From Geothrix oryzae (GTDB lineage Bacteria; Acidobacteriota; Holophagae; Holophagales; Holophagaceae): DNA of 64,000 nucleotides. This document shows, in pieces, positions 46,335-58,347 of the stretch. The notes below the pieces were generated by a model that did not search any database, had not been told where the DNA came from, and worked only from the letters and a program-made list of their open reading frames with translations. The DNA is taken from positions 1 through 64,000 of the forward strand of contig NZ_AP027079.1 of the NCBI RefSeq assembly GCF_030295385.1, in the 5' to 3' direction. A program made the position numbers and the translations under genes. Position 1 is the stretch's first letter. Each line of letters starts with the position of its first letter.

Positions 46335-47166
46335 TCCCCTGCCAGCGCCACAGCCCGGAGATGGCCGCCGTGCAGACGAGGGCGCAGATCAGGCTGGCCT
46401 CCAGTCCGAAGGTGCCGCCGGTGAGCCAGTCGGGACGCCCGAGGAAGGTCGGGGTCCACCAGCCCTGGTTGGTGGTGCCGCTCACGCCGAACCCCAGCAG
46501 GTTGCCTTGCGTCCAGTTCCAGCCCAGGTGCACGCCGATGGGCAGAGCCAGGCTGCCCGTGCGCCGCCAGCAGAAGGCCAGCAGCAGGGCCGCCAGGGCG
46601 ATGTTCAGCGTGGCCCAGGCCTTGGTGGCTCCCGCCATGCCGGGGTTGCCCCAGTGGCCGAAGGCGAAGAAGGCGGCGAAGGCCAGCTGGGCCAGGGGGA
46701 AGCCGAGGCCCCGCACCGCCCGCTGGAAGGGGTAGCCGCGGAAGAGGATCTCCTCGAAGCAGGCCACGGCGAGGTACAGCCAAGCCCCCTTCAGGAGGTC
46801 GGCGGGGCCGATGTCGGCGGTCCGGACCCAGTGCACGCCGCCGGCCCCCCAGACGATGGCCGCCGTGATCACCATCAGGGCGAACCCGCCCAGGGAACCC
46901 AGGGCGAGGTCCCGGACGAAGCGCCGATCGAGGCGCAGACCCAGGGAGGTCAGGGTCGCCTCCTCGATCCGCAGGCAGATCCACGAGGCGACCAGCACCG
47001 ACAGGGTGCCGATCCACTGCCCCGGAAGCAGCGCCTTCCAGGGGCCGGGAAGCAGGTGGCGAAGGCCGCCCGTGAGGAGGCTGAACAGCAGCATGAGGGC
47101 GAAAAACCCCAGGACCTTCCAGCCGTTGCGGACGGCACCATGGTCGTCGACGAAGGCTCTGTGCAT
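46294..47166 (-). CDS. CPBP-family intramembrane metalloprotease
   Basis: 290 aa, about eight transmembrane helices. Catalytic motifs of the CAAX/ABI (type II) protease family: EEILFRG (138-144), FGHWGN (about 170) and HLGWNWTQGN (from 213). Cleaves within the membrane; bacterial members are linked to bacteriocin self-immunity or lipoprotein processing, and the substrate here is unknown. Its 3' end overlaps the convergent GNAT gene by 41 bases. Confidence 0.9.
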   Translation of the reverse strand: MHRAFVDDHGAVRNGWKVLGFFALMLLFSLLTGGLRHLLPGPWKALLPGQWIGTLSVLVASWICLRIEEATLTSLGLRLDRRFVRDLALGSLGGFALMVITAAIVWGAGGVHWVRTADIGPADLLKGAWLYLAVACFEEILFRGYPFQRAVRGLGFPLAQLAFAAFFAFGHWGNPGMAGATKAWATLNIALAALLLAFCWRRTGSLALPIGVHLGWNWTQGNLLGFGVSGTTNQGWWTPTFLGRPDWLTGGTFGLEASLICALVCTAAISGLWRWQGIRADAGASTASES

Positions 47167-47241
47167 GGGGATCCCTTTACGGAGTGGGCCTCGGGACCGG
47201 CTCGGAGGTGGCTTGGGGCCGGCTCGAGGTTGGGGCGGCGC

Positions 47242-48321
47242 CTAGCGGTAGGTTTCCGTGGAGCGCATGTCCCACTCCACCTCGAAGGTCACCAGGAGGG
47301 CGGGGCCGGTCTTGGGATCCGCCCCCACCACCCGGGCCGTGAGCGCATTGGTGCCACGCCACCGGTTGGGGTTCTGGGCATCCTGGTGCATGTCCCACAT
47401 CTGTTCCTGGCGGCCCGCATCGCCCGTCGGCCCGCCCTGGGTATCCCGGTAGCCGACGAGGTAGAGCCGGCCCGCGTTGAGGAATCCCGAGACCGGAGGC
47501 TGGGTGCCGCTCTCGATCCAGTGGGCGGCGGCGCCCACCTGGAGGAGATCGACCGTCGAATCGGGCCGGTCCACCCAGTCCTTCGACCAGGATTCGGCCT
47601 CCTTGACGATGGCCTTGTGGCTGCCCGAGATGCCCGTGACCCGGACCCGCCACTTGGAGATCCGATGGCTCTGGACGGAAAGGGGCCCCGCGGGGGCACC
47701 GGGATGCCCGGTCTCGACAGCCTTGAGCAGCGACTCGTAGTCGAACATGGTCAGGGTGTTTTCGGCCGCGGCGTGGAGGCCCTCCAGCTTCCCGCCCTGG
47801 GCGACGAGGGCTTGGCCGTGCTTCTTCATGCCGGCCCAGTCGCCGAGGTGGGCGGCCACGAAGAAGCAATGGGCCAGCTCGCGCATGTTCGGGGAGGGCT
47901 GGGCGGACACGGCCGCGTAGGCGGTCCGCATCCGGTCGAGGTCGAGCAGCCGCCAGGCCAGCTCCAGCCGCAGACCGTCCCGGGCGCGGGCCTGGCCGGC
48001 GCCGACGGTCTCGAGCAGCGTCCAGGCCTTCAGGAGGTCGGCCTGCGTGCGGGCGGCCTGCAGGTAGGTCTGCTCCTTGCCGTGCCGGAAACCCCGGATG
48101 AGGTTGGTGGCCCAGAGCCACGAGGCGGCGGCGAACCGGGCCTGCTCCGTGGCCTTGGCCGGGTTCAGGGCCAGGGCGGCCAGGCGGATGGGGCTGGCGT
48201 CCTCCAGGTCCTTCTTTCCCGCGGGATCCTCCCGTTCGAGCCGGGCCATGGATTCCGCGAAGATCCGCTCATCCTGGGCGACGAGGCTCAGGGCGGCAAA
48301 GGCGAGGAGGGCAGCGCGCAT
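47242..48321 (-). CDS. Secreted protein of unknown function
   Basis: 359 aa. Short signal peptide (MRAALLAFAALSLVAQ). The N-terminal half is alpha-helical and repeat-like (LALNPAKATEQARFAAASWLWA, AARTQADLLKAWTLLETVGAGQ, LRLELAWRLLDLDRMRTAYAAV), suggesting a TPR-like solenoid; the C-terminal half is strand-rich with many Trp and Asp. No family recognised. It lies 7 bases downstream of the carboxylase beta gene on the same strand, so it may share its transcript. Confidence 0.7.
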   Translation of the reverse strand: MRAALLAFAALSLVAQDERIFAESMARLEREDPAGKKDLEDASPIRLAALALNPAKATEQARFAAASWLWATNLIRGFRHGKEQTYLQAARTQADLLKAWTLLETVGAGQARARDGLRLELAWRLLDLDRMRTAYAAVSAQPSPNMRELAHCFFVAAHLGDWAGMKKHGQALVAQGGKLEGLHAAAENTLTMFDYESLLKAVETGHPGAPAGPLSVQSHRISKWRVRVTGISGSHKAIVKEAESWSKDWVDRPDSTVDLLQVGAAAHWIESGTQPPVSGFLNAGRLYLVGYRDTQGGPTGDAGRQEQMWDMHQDAQNPNRWRGTNALTARVVGADPKTGPALLVTFEVEWDMRSTETYR

Positions 48322-48328
48322 GAGGCTC

Positions 48329-49867
<1,539 letters not shown>

Positions 49868-49890
49868 GGAAACTCCGGGGTACCGACGAA

Positions 49891-49918
49891 GGCGACTGAC
49901 CAGGGGGGATCAGTCGCC
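49891..49918. terminator. Hairpin upstream of the carboxylase beta gene
   Basis: GGCGACTGA (49891-49899) and TCAGTCGCC (49910-49918) form a perfect 9-base stem with a 10-base loop. On the minus strand it follows the DUF4410-like gene and precedes the carboxylase gene by 24 bases, so it could terminate the former or shape the leader of the latter. No clear T-run. Confidence 0.45.
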
Positions 49919-49983
49919 AGTTTAGCCGACCCCGGTGACCCGGCGCGGAAGTCTGGGGCCGGCGCCGTCGGCCGGCCGGAGGC

Positions 49984-50685
49984 CTACTTGAGGGCGCGGA
50001 CCGCCACGAAGGAGGCGAACTTGTCCGCCCACTTCACCAGCTTGTCCTGGATGTTGCTCATGGCCGTGCCGCTGATGGCGCGGTGGTGGACGGCCAGGAG
50101 GAGCTCCCCGGTCTTCGGGTCCAGCACCTTCAGATCCCAGGTGGCGGTCTCGCTGCCGGCGCCCAGGCCGATGAGCCACTTGGCCGCCTTGCTGCCCGCG
50201 TTGGCATCCACGAAACGGCCCGTGAGCACCAGGTCGCCATCGGTGCGGCTCACCTTGGCCCGGCCGTTGAAGGCACCCGTCAGGGCTCCCCGCAGCATGC
50301 CCGGAAAACTGTCCGTCAACTCGGTGGCCTTGGCGTTGTCCTTCCCGTCCCGGCCCTTGCGGAGCATGGCGGGATCCTCCCAGGGCCGCATATGGAGGGA
50401 GCGCCCCGTGAGGTCGAGCCCGGGCTTGATCCAGAAGAAGTCCACCTCATCGCCCTTGGTGAAGACGATGCCCTCGCCGAACCAGGAGGGATCGAGCAGG
50501 CCATCGTCCTGCAGGGGCGCCTTCGGGGCCGTCGGCTTGGGCGCCGGAGCAGCCGGGGTCGACGGTGGCGCGGGGGCGACCGCGGGGGCCGCGACCGGGG
50601 CGGCCGGGGCGGGAGCCGGAGGGAGCGGCGCCTGGGCGCACAGGCACAAGGCGGGGCCCATCAACGCGATGAGGGAACGGGGCAT
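49984..50685 (-). CDS. Secreted protein, DUF4410-like
   Basis: 233 aa. Signal peptide (MPRSLIALMGPALCLCAQ), a long Ala/Pro linker (about 19-60), then a C-terminal domain with VVDANAGS-like FVDANAGSKAAKWLIGLGAGSETATWDLKVLDPKTGELL, which resembles the glycine-rich DUF4410 segment, and a final helix. Function unknown; the family is periplasmic or surface-associated. GGAG before the ATG. Confidence 0.6.
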   Translation of the reverse strand: MPRSLIALMGPALCLCAQAPLPPAPAPAAPVAAPAVAPAPPSTPAAPAPKPTAPKAPLQDDGLLDPSWFGEGIVFTKGDEVDFFWIKPGLDLTGRSLHMRPWEDPAMLRKGRDGKDNAKATELTDSFPGMLRGALTGAFNGRAKVSRTDGDLVLTGRFVDANAGSKAAKWLIGLGAGSETATWDLKVLDPKTGELLLAVHHRAISGTAMSNIQDKLVKWADKFASFVAVRALK

Positions 50686-50716
50686 GGGGACTCCAGGGAT
50701 TGGGAAGCCCCCATGC

Positions 50717-50743
50717 TAGCGCAGAACACGGTTAGCGCAGAAC
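50717..50743. repeat. Short tandem direct repeat between DUF4410-like and aspA genes
   Basis: TAGCGCAGAAC occurs twice, at 50717-50727 and 50733-50743, 16 bases apart, in the 68-base spacer after aspA. Meaning unknown. Confidence 0.4.
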
Positions 50744-50753
50744 GGCCCGTGGC

Positions 50754-52613
<1,860 letters not shown>

Positions 52614-52669
52614 GTGAAGGCCTCCGGCCCGGTCCCGGGCCTTCGGCCATGGTATCGGGCCCTTTTTAC

Positions 52670-52685
52670 GATTCGGTCACGAATC
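52670..52685. promoter_or_regulatory. Inverted repeat upstream of aspA
   Basis: GATTCG-GTCA-CGAATC, perfect 6-base arms with a 4-base spacer, 57 bases before the aspA start on the minus strand. Next to it is the run TTTTTA (AT-rich in an otherwise GC-rich spacer). Possible operator or promoter element; it also lies just past the stop of the HIT gene. Confidence 0.45.
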
Positions 52686-52696
52686 CGCCGGATGTC

Positions 52697-53164
52697 TTAC
52701 CGTTCCGCCGGATCTTTCGTGATGGCGTCCTCGCGGAGCTTTTCGCCGCCCACCACATGGAAGTGGAGGTGGAAGACGCTCTGGCTAGCGTCCTTCCCGG
52801 CGTTGGAGATGACGCGGAAGCCCTCGTCCAGGATCCCCTGGTCCCGGGCCACCTTCACGCAGGCACTGAGCAGGGCCGCGCGGGTCTCCACAGGCAGCTC
52901 GTCCAGCTCCTTGAGGCTGGCTACATGTTGCTTGGGGATGACCAGCAGGTGCACCTTGGCGCGGGGCCGGATGTCCCAGAAGGCCAGGACATACTTGTCT
53001 TCGTAAACCTTCCGCGAGGGGGCCGTCCCCGCCACGATCTTGCAGAAGACGCAGGCCGCCGGTGCTGGAGCAGGTGCCGGCGCGGCGGGTTTCGGCGTCT
53101 CCGCCACCGGCGCCTGACAGGCCGTCAGGGCGAGCGTCGCGAGGAGGGCGAGGGCCCGGCGCAT
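52697..53164 (-). CDS. Exported HIT-family lipoprotein
   Basis: 155 aa. Signal peptide with lipobox LTAC (about Cys16) and a Pro/Ala linker precede a complete HIT domain: CVFCKIVAGTAPSRKVYEDKYVLAF, PKQHVAS and the catalytic HLHFHVVGG. HIT proteins are normally cytoplasmic nucleotide hydrolases; this one should sit on the outer side of a membrane. Its ATG overlaps the transaldolase stop (TGATG), so the two are cotranscribed. A 10-base direct repeat (TCCGCCGGAT) flanks its stop codon. Confidence 0.85.
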   Translation of the reverse strand: MRRALALLATLALTACQAPVAETPKPAAPAPAPAPAACVFCKIVAGTAPSRKVYEDKYVLAFWDIRPRAKVHLLVIPKQHVASLKELDELPVETRAALLSACVKVARDQGILDEGFRVISNAGKDASQSVFHLHFHVVGGEKLREDAITKDPAER

Positions 53165-53811
53165 CAGCGGCCGCTCTTCGCCCAGTCGGCGAGGAAGCCT
53201 TCCACGCCCTTGTCCGTGAGGGGGTGCTTCAGCATCTGGTCAAAGACCTTGGTGGGGATGGTGGCCACATGGGCGCCGGCCAGGGCCGCGTCCGTGACAT
53301 GGCGGGGCTGGCGGATGCTGGCGGCCAGGCACTGGGTGGCGAAGCCGTAGTTCTCGAAGATGGCCACGATCTCGCGGATCAGCTCCATGCCGTCCAGGTT
53401 GATGTCGTCCAGCCGGCCGACGAAGGGCGACACATAGGTGGCACCGGCCTTGGCGGCCATGAGGGCCTGGGTGGCGCTGAAGCAGAGCGTCACATTGGTG
53501 CGGATGCCCTCGGCCGTGAGCGCCTTGCAGGCCTTGAGGCCCTCGGCGATCAGCGGCAGCTTCACCACCACATTCTTGTGGATCTTGGCGAGGCGGCGGC
53601 CCTCCTCGATCATGCCGGGGGCCTCCAGGCCGATGACCTCGGCGCTGATGGGACCGTCCACGATGCCGCAGATCTCGGCAATGATCGCCTCGAAGGGCTT
53701 GCCCGTCTCCTTGGCGATGAGGCTGGGGTTGGTGGTCACCCCGTCCAGCACGCCCAGGGCGTTGATGCGCTTGATCTCGTCGATGTTGGCGGTGTCGATG
53801 AAGAACTTCAT
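53164..53811 (-). CDS. Transaldolase-like fructose-6-phosphate aldolase
   Basis: 215 aa, the size of the small (type 3B/FSA) transaldolase group. [36 protein letters not shown] is the family start; the Schiff-base Lys is in [25 protein letters not shown] is the sugar-phosphate segment. Probably a transaldolase linking pentose phosphates and glycolysis; FSA activity is also possible in this group. GGGAG before the ATG. Confidence 0.92.
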   Translation of the reverse strand: MKFFIDTANIDEIKRINALGVLDGVTTNPSLIAKETGKPFEAIIAEICGIVDGPISAEVIGLEAPGMIEEGRRLAKIHKNVVVKLPLIAEGLKACKALTAEGIRTNVTLCFSATQALMAAKAGATYVSPFVGRLDDINLDGMELIREIVAIFENYGFATQCLAASIRQPRHVTDAALAGAHVATIPTKVFDQMLKHPLTDKGVEGFLADWAKSGR

Positions 53812-53890
53812 GGGTCACTCCCGGCCCTGCTCATGCTGGACCCTTCCATTCTCCCAGGGCCCGCGGGAAGCTGGAAGCCCGGAGTCTGTC

Positions 53891-54571
53891 ATGAGCTATT
53901 CCGAAATCAAGGTGCTGGACAAAGGCTTCGTCCGCCTCATCGACCACATGGGGTCGGACCTGTCCGTGGTGAACGCGGCGCGGGTGTCCTTCGGGAAGAA
54001 GAAGGAGGCCTTCGAGGCGGGCGACGCCAAGCTGATCGACTACCTGGCAGAGCACGAGCACACCTCGCCCTTCCGTCACACGGCGCTGACGCTGCATGTG
54101 AAGGCACCCATCTTCGTCTTCCGTCAGTGGATGAAGCACCGCATCGGTTCCGAGTTCAACGAGATTAGCGGCCGGTATGTGGAGTTCCCCGAGGACGAGT
54201 TCTTCGTGCCTGCAGTCTTCCGGCGCCAGGCCAAGGTGAACAAGCAGGGCAGCGAGGGCGAGATCGACGGGGCCGACGGCGCCCGGGCCCTGGAGAGCTA
54301 CCTGGAGAGCTGCCGCGGCGCTGTGGCCCACTACAAGGAGCTGCTCTCCCTGGGCGTCTGCCGGGAGCAGGCCCGCTGCGTGCTGCCCGTGGCGCTCTAC
54401 TCGGAGGTCTACTGGACCGTGAGCCTCCAAGCCGTGGCGCACTTCATCCGCCTGCGGGCCGACAGCCACGCCCAATGGGAGATCCAGCAGTACGCGGCCG
54501 CCGTGCGGTCCGTGGTAGAACCCCTCTACCCGGTGGGTCTGAAGGCCCTGCTGGCCTCAGGGAAGGGATGA
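53891..54571 (+). CDS. thyX: Flavin-dependent thymidylate synthase
   Basis: Makes dTMP from dUMP with FAD and methylenetetrahydrofolate. 226 aa, full length. The ThyX motif region reads KHRIGSEFNEISGRY (82-96), with Lys where the first Arg of RHRxxSxNExSxRY is usual and one extra residue between S and NE. Substrate side residues RQARCVLPVALYSEVYWTVS follow. ATG at 53891 with GGAG 7 bases upstream. Its stop overlaps the start of a class V aminotransferase gene. ThyX instead of ThyA fits an anaerobic or slow-growing lineage. Confidence 0.95.
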   Translation: MSYSEIKVLDKGFVRLIDHMGSDLSVVNAARVSFGKKKEAFEAGDAKLIDYLAEHEHTSPFRHTALTLHVKAPIFVFRQWMKHRIGSEFNEISGRYVEFPEDEFFVPAVFRRQAKVNKQGSEGEIDGADGARALESYLESCRGAVAHYKELLSLGVCREQARCVLPVALYSEVYWTVSLQAVAHFIRLRADSHAQWEIQQYAAAVRSVVEPLYPVGLKALLASGKG

Positions 54572-55794
54572 GCGCGCCGCCCCTCAACCCCGCCCTGTTC
54601 CATCTGGACAGGGAGCACCTCTGGGTCATGCACTGCTCGGAGGGGCCGGTGCCCCGCGCGGGCATGATCGCCGTCCAGGCCTTCCTGCAGAAGGAGCTGC
54701 GGCCCTGGGAAGTGCGCTGGGTGGAGGATTTCCAGGGGATTCCGGCGGCGCTGCGGGCCGAGGCCGCGGCCCTCCTGGGCGGCCGTGTCGACGACATCAG
54801 CCTCCTTCCCAGCACCTCCGCGGGCCTGGTGGCCGTGGCCCAGGGCTTCCCCTGGCAACCAGGCGACGAAGTTCTGGCCCCCCTGGGTGAATTTCCGTCC
54901 AATGCCTGGCCCTGGCTGGCCCTGAAGGCGAGGGGCGTGGGTTTCCGCGAGGTGCCCCTCTGGGAGGGCCACCGGGCCGGGAGCGAGGCTTGGACGAGCC
55001 TGCCGCCCACGGTCGAGGCGGACCCCGAGGCGCGGCTCATCGCCGCCCTGGGGCCGCGCACCCGCATTCTGGCGCTCTCCTGGGTGCGCTTCCAGGACGG
55101 CCTCAAGCTGGACCTGCAGCGCCTGGGCAAGGCCTGCCGCGAGCGCGGCGTGCATCTCGTGGTGGATGGCATCCAGGCGGCGGGCACGGTGCCGGTGGAC
55201 CTGGAGGGCCTCTCGGCCTTCGCCACCAGCGGCCACAAGGGCCTTCTGGCGCCCCAGGGCATGGGCTTCCTGTGGACCGACGCGCGTTTTAGACAGTTGC
55301 TGTCGCCTTCGGGCACCTGGCTGTCGGTGGAGGATGCCACGGACTTCTCCCGTCCCTCCACGGACTTCCATCGGGACTGGCTGCCGGACGGCCGCGCCCT
55401 CGAGCCCGGCGGGCCGAACCTGCTCCAGGCCACGGCCCTGCTGGAGTCCCTGCGCCTGATCAATGGCGCGGGTGTGGCTGCCATCGCGGGTCATGCTGCC
55501 CACCTCCAGAGCCGCCTCCTGGAGGCCCTGTCAGATTCGCCCTGGGCTTCCGAGGCGATCCGGCTCCGAAACCTACTGGTGGCGGGACGGCTAGGATCGT
55601 TCCTGGCTTTCCACCATGGAGGTGGGGGCGACGGCGCGGGCGCGGACCACCTCCAGGCCCTGCTGCAGGCCGGCTACCGGCGGGGCATCTTCGCCTCGGT
55701 GCGCGAGGGTTACCTGCGCGTGGCCTTCCACGGCTTCCACACGGAAGAAGATGGGGACCGCCTGGCCGCCTGGCTCACCGGAACAACCAGCTGA
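54568..55794 (+). CDS. Class V aminotransferase (cysteine-desulfurase/kynureninase-like)
   Basis: 408 aa fold-type I PLP enzyme. LPSTSAGLVAVAQGF (phosphate loop), HLVVDGIQAAGTVPVDLEG (Asp contact) and the Schiff-base Lys in ATSGHKGLLAPQGMGFL are intact; the C-terminal RVAFHGFHTEEDGDRL is the usual Arg-containing strand. No catalytic Cys loop like that of IscS/SufS is obvious, so a cysteine desulfurase role is not supported. ATGA overlap with thyX; its last 20 bases overlap the convergent DUF5916-type gene. Substrate unknown. Confidence 0.82.
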   Translation: MSAPPLNPALFHLDREHLWVMHCSEGPVPRAGMIAVQAFLQKELRPWEVRWVEDFQGIPAALRAEAAALLGGRVDDISLLPSTSAGLVAVAQGFPWQPGDEVLAPLGEFPSNAWPWLALKARGVGFREVPLWEGHRAGSEAWTSLPPTVEADPEARLIAALGPRTRILALSWVRFQDGLKLDLQRLGKACRERGVHLVVDGIQAAGTVPVDLEGLSAFATSGHKGLLAPQGMGFLWTDARFRQLLSPSGTWLSVEDATDFSRPSTDFHRDWLPDGRALEPGGPNLLQATALLESLRLINGAGVAAIAGHAAHLQSRLLEALSDSPWASEAIRLRNLLVAGRLGSFLAFHHGGGGDGAGADHLQALLQAGYRRGIFASVREGYLRVAFHGFHTEEDGDRLAAWLTGTTS

Positions 55795-58213
55795 CCTTGG
55801 CCTGGACCACATCGTCCGAGGGCAGGTGCCGCAGGATGGCGAGATCGGGCCGGGGCGAGAGGGTGGCGCGGTCGTTGATGAGGGCGTCCGTGCTCGCGCC
55901 GTGGGTGTAGACCAGGAAGAAGGCCGATCCGGGGCGGAACTCCCAGCGCGTGATGAGATTCAGGTTCCAGGTGCGGTAGCTGAAGGCGGTCTGGGGCGTG
56001 GTGCCGGCGGGCTGGTCGTCTGGAAGCCCCGGGGCCAGCGTCTGGTCGTCGGCGTAGTGTTTCAGGTCGCGGTGATTCCAGTTGGCGGTCAGCCACTGGC
56101 TGAACACCTGGACCGTGAGGTTGGGGGTGAAGGCGTAGGCCACGCGCAGGGTCTGGTTGAGCTGACTGAGACGCCGGAGGCCCACGATGGGCGTGGCGGC
56201 GGGCGTCTCCAGCCACTTCAGCTCGCCCTCGTCGCGGGTGACGGAAGTGGAAATCTGGACCTCCACCGAGGAGGCCGGCTTGAGGATCTGGAAGAGCGTG
56301 GCGTCCGTGGAGGGGCCGCCCTCCTGCCAGGAGCGGCTGGTGGTGAGCCGGAGATACCAGGGGCGGTTGCCCGGGGTGTCGATGCCGAGGTTCGCCCAGG
56401 GGAGGCTGGGTCGCTCCAGGTACTTCTTCCGGGGGTCGGCGTAGGTGCGCAGCTCCCGGTCGTCCTCGGCGGCCAGGTCCACGCCGCCGCCGCCCCAGAG
56501 GGAGACGAAGTTCGTGAAGTCAGTGCGGGCCCAGGTGTTGAGGCTGCGGAGGAAGGCATGGCCCGCCTGGTCCCGGGCGGCGGTGTAGCCCAGCCCCCAC
56601 TCCCGGCTCCGCAATACGCCGAAGGTCTGGTCCCAGCGGCGGGCCACCTCGGCATACATTTTCTGCTCATCGGAGCGGTTCAGGTAGCCGATGTCATTGG
56701 GGTTGTAGGTCCGCCCGGCGTTGATGGCCTGGAGCTCCATGCTCCAGCCGCTGCGCCATTCCTGGTGGGCCCGCAGGCGGCCGCGCCAGCCCTGCTCCTG
56801 GGCCTCCTTCGGCCCGGCCTGGCTTCGGACTAGGGTGGCCTCCAGGAGGCCGCCGCGGTCTTCGGTGGTGTAGACGCCGTCCAGGGCCTGGACCTGGGCC
56901 AGGCGGCCCTCGGGCCCCGCCTGCCGCATCTCCGAGACGAACCCGCCGAGGTAGCTGCCGCGGGCATCCATCAGCTGCTGGACGCGCATCACCCCGAAAT
57001 TGGTGAGGGGGGAGATCTCGCGGCGGAAGCGGCCCCCGCCGGCATCCTGGATGGTGGCGCGGGCGGGCTCCACGCTGGCGCCCAGCAGGCCAACATTGGT
57101 GCCCGAGGCGTACTTGGCGGTGTACTTCGCCGCGGCGGTGATGTCGGTGGCATTGGGCCGGTCCTGCAGGGACTCGCCGGGATTTAGGTCGGGATCGGAC
57201 AGTCCATGTCCAATGCGGCGGCTGTAGAAGAGGTCGGGTCCCGCCACGCGGAAGATGTCCATGCCCTCGAGGAAGAAGGGGCGCTTCTCCGGAAAGAAGG
57301 TCTCCACGGTGCTCAGGTTCAGCACGGTCTGATCGACCTCCACCTGGCCGAAGTCGGGCCGTACCGAGAGGTCCACCTGGGCATGGGAGTTGAGGCCCCA
57401 GCGGGCGTCCACGCCCACGCGCGCCTCTCCGCGCCGGTCGTCGAAGCTGCGGCTCGTCTCGAACTTCCGCGAGAGTCCCAGGTACGGCATGTATTCCCGG
57501 CGGGGCTGGGGATTCAGGCCCTCCAGGCCCGTGAGCTCGGGAAAGCGGCTCACGAAGCCGTTCTCGCCCCGGGGTACCACCTGCCAGCGGCTGGATTCCC
57601 GCACGATGCCCTGGTCCACGCGGCTGAAGTTGACGCCCCAGGTCTGGGGGCCGCCATCGCCCTTGAAGCGCAGCAGGGAGAGGGGGATCTTCAGCTCGGC
57701 GGTCCAGCCCTTCGCGTCCACGGTCACGGCGCTTTCCCAGACGCCGTCCCAGCTGGGATCGAAGGAGCTGTCGTTGTAGATGACCTGGTCCTTCTGCACT
57801 CCCGCCGCATTCACCTCGAAGACGAGAGCGGTGCGCCGATCGTGGTTGGAGTCCAGGGCCACGCCGAACCAGTCGCCCTGGCTGTCCTGGTCCCGGCGAT
57901 GGAGGCGGCGCACCACGCGGGCCGAGCCGCCCTCCAGGGCGTGGTCGTGGAACATGCGGGCGCCGACATAGAGGTAGTGGTCGTCGTAGAGCACCCGCAC
58001 CTCGGTGCGCTGCCGAGCGGGCTGGCCGCGGAGGGGCCACTCCTGGGTGAAGCCCGAGGCCGCGGGCACTCGCCGCCAGACGGGCTCATCCAGGCGCCCG
58101 TCCAGGTGGATGGCCTCGGTCGTGCGCAGCGCCTGGAGACCCGTGGCGGGGCCGGGGGAGGCCAGGGCCAGCCCGCCGAGCAGGGGAAGCACGAGCGGGG
58201 CGGGTGAGCGCAT
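55775..58213 (-). CDS. DUF5916-type outer-membrane/CBM9-like protein
   Basis: 812 aa from the ATG at 58213 (GGAG 6 bases upstream). A signal peptide is followed by a CBM9-like domain (IHLDGRLDEPVWRRVPAASGFTQEWPLRGQPARQRTEVRVLYDDHYLYVGARMFH) and a long beta-rich part typical of the DUF5916 group (VETFFPEKRPFFLEGMDIF, DLFYSRRIG), probably a membrane barrel. Ends in Phe-Arg after VQAKVSWLF, as barrel proteins do. Role unknown, perhaps substrate binding or uptake at the cell surface. Divergent from the DUF192 gene. Confidence 0.82.
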   Translation of the reverse strand: MRSPAPLVLPLLGGLALASPGPATGLQALRTTEAIHLDGRLDEPVWRRVPAASGFTQEWPLRGQPARQRTEVRVLYDDHYLYVGARMFHDHALEGGSARVVRRLHRRDQDSQGDWFGVALDSNHDRRTALVFEVNAAGVQKDQVIYNDSSFDPSWDGVWESAVTVDAKGWTAELKIPLSLLRFKGDGGPQTWGVNFSRVDQGIVRESSRWQVVPRGENGFVSRFPELTGLEGLNPQPRREYMPYLGLSRKFETSRSFDDRRGEARVGVDARWGLNSHAQVDLSVRPDFGQVEVDQTVLNLSTVETFFPEKRPFFLEGMDIFRVAGPDLFYSRRIGHGLSDPDLNPGESLQDRPNATDITAAAKYTAKYASGTNVGLLGASVEPARATIQDAGGGRFRREISPLTNFGVMRVQQLMDARGSYLGGFVSEMRQAGPEGRLAQVQALDGVYTTEDRGGLLEATLVRSQAGPKEAQEQGWRGRLRAHQEWRSGWSMELQAINAGRTYNPNDIGYLNRSDEQKMYAEVARRWDQTFGVLRSREWGLGYTAARDQAGHAFLRSLNTWARTDFTNFVSLWGGGGVDLAAEDDRELRTYADPRKKYLERPSLPWANLGIDTPGNRPWYLRLTTSRSWQEGGPSTDATLFQILKPASSVEVQISTSVTRDEGELKWLETPAATPIVGLRRLSQLNQTLRVAYAFTPNLTVQVFSQWLTANWNHRDLKHYADDQTLAPGLPDDQPAGTTPQTAFSYRTWNLNLITRWEFRPGSAFFLVYTHGASTDALINDRATLSPRPDLAILRHLPSDDVVQAKVSWLFR

Positions 58214-58323
58214 GAGTCTCCAAGGGCGCGAAGCGGAGCGCTCCGGGCATCCTCGATCATGGTGCCACACCTTGCGAGGTATCATGAACGACCGAACCCC
58301 CGCGTTGCTTCCGGCACTTCATT

Positions 58324-58329
58324 GATAAT
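58324..58329 (+). promoter_or_regulatory. Possible -10 element before the DUF192 gene
   Basis: GATAAT lies 18 bases before the DUF192 ATG with TTGCTT (58305-58310) 13 bases upstream, a shorter spacing than usual. The only AT-rich patch in the 134-base divergent spacer. Confidence 0.25.
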
Positions 58330-58347
58330 GGGTTTCAAGGAGTCGAC

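Noticed and set aside
54568-55794. Calling the thyX-linked aminotransferase a cysteine desulfurase (IscS/SufS)
   Set aside because: The active-site Cys loop of IscS/SufS is not evident, and no Fe-S scaffold gene is near.
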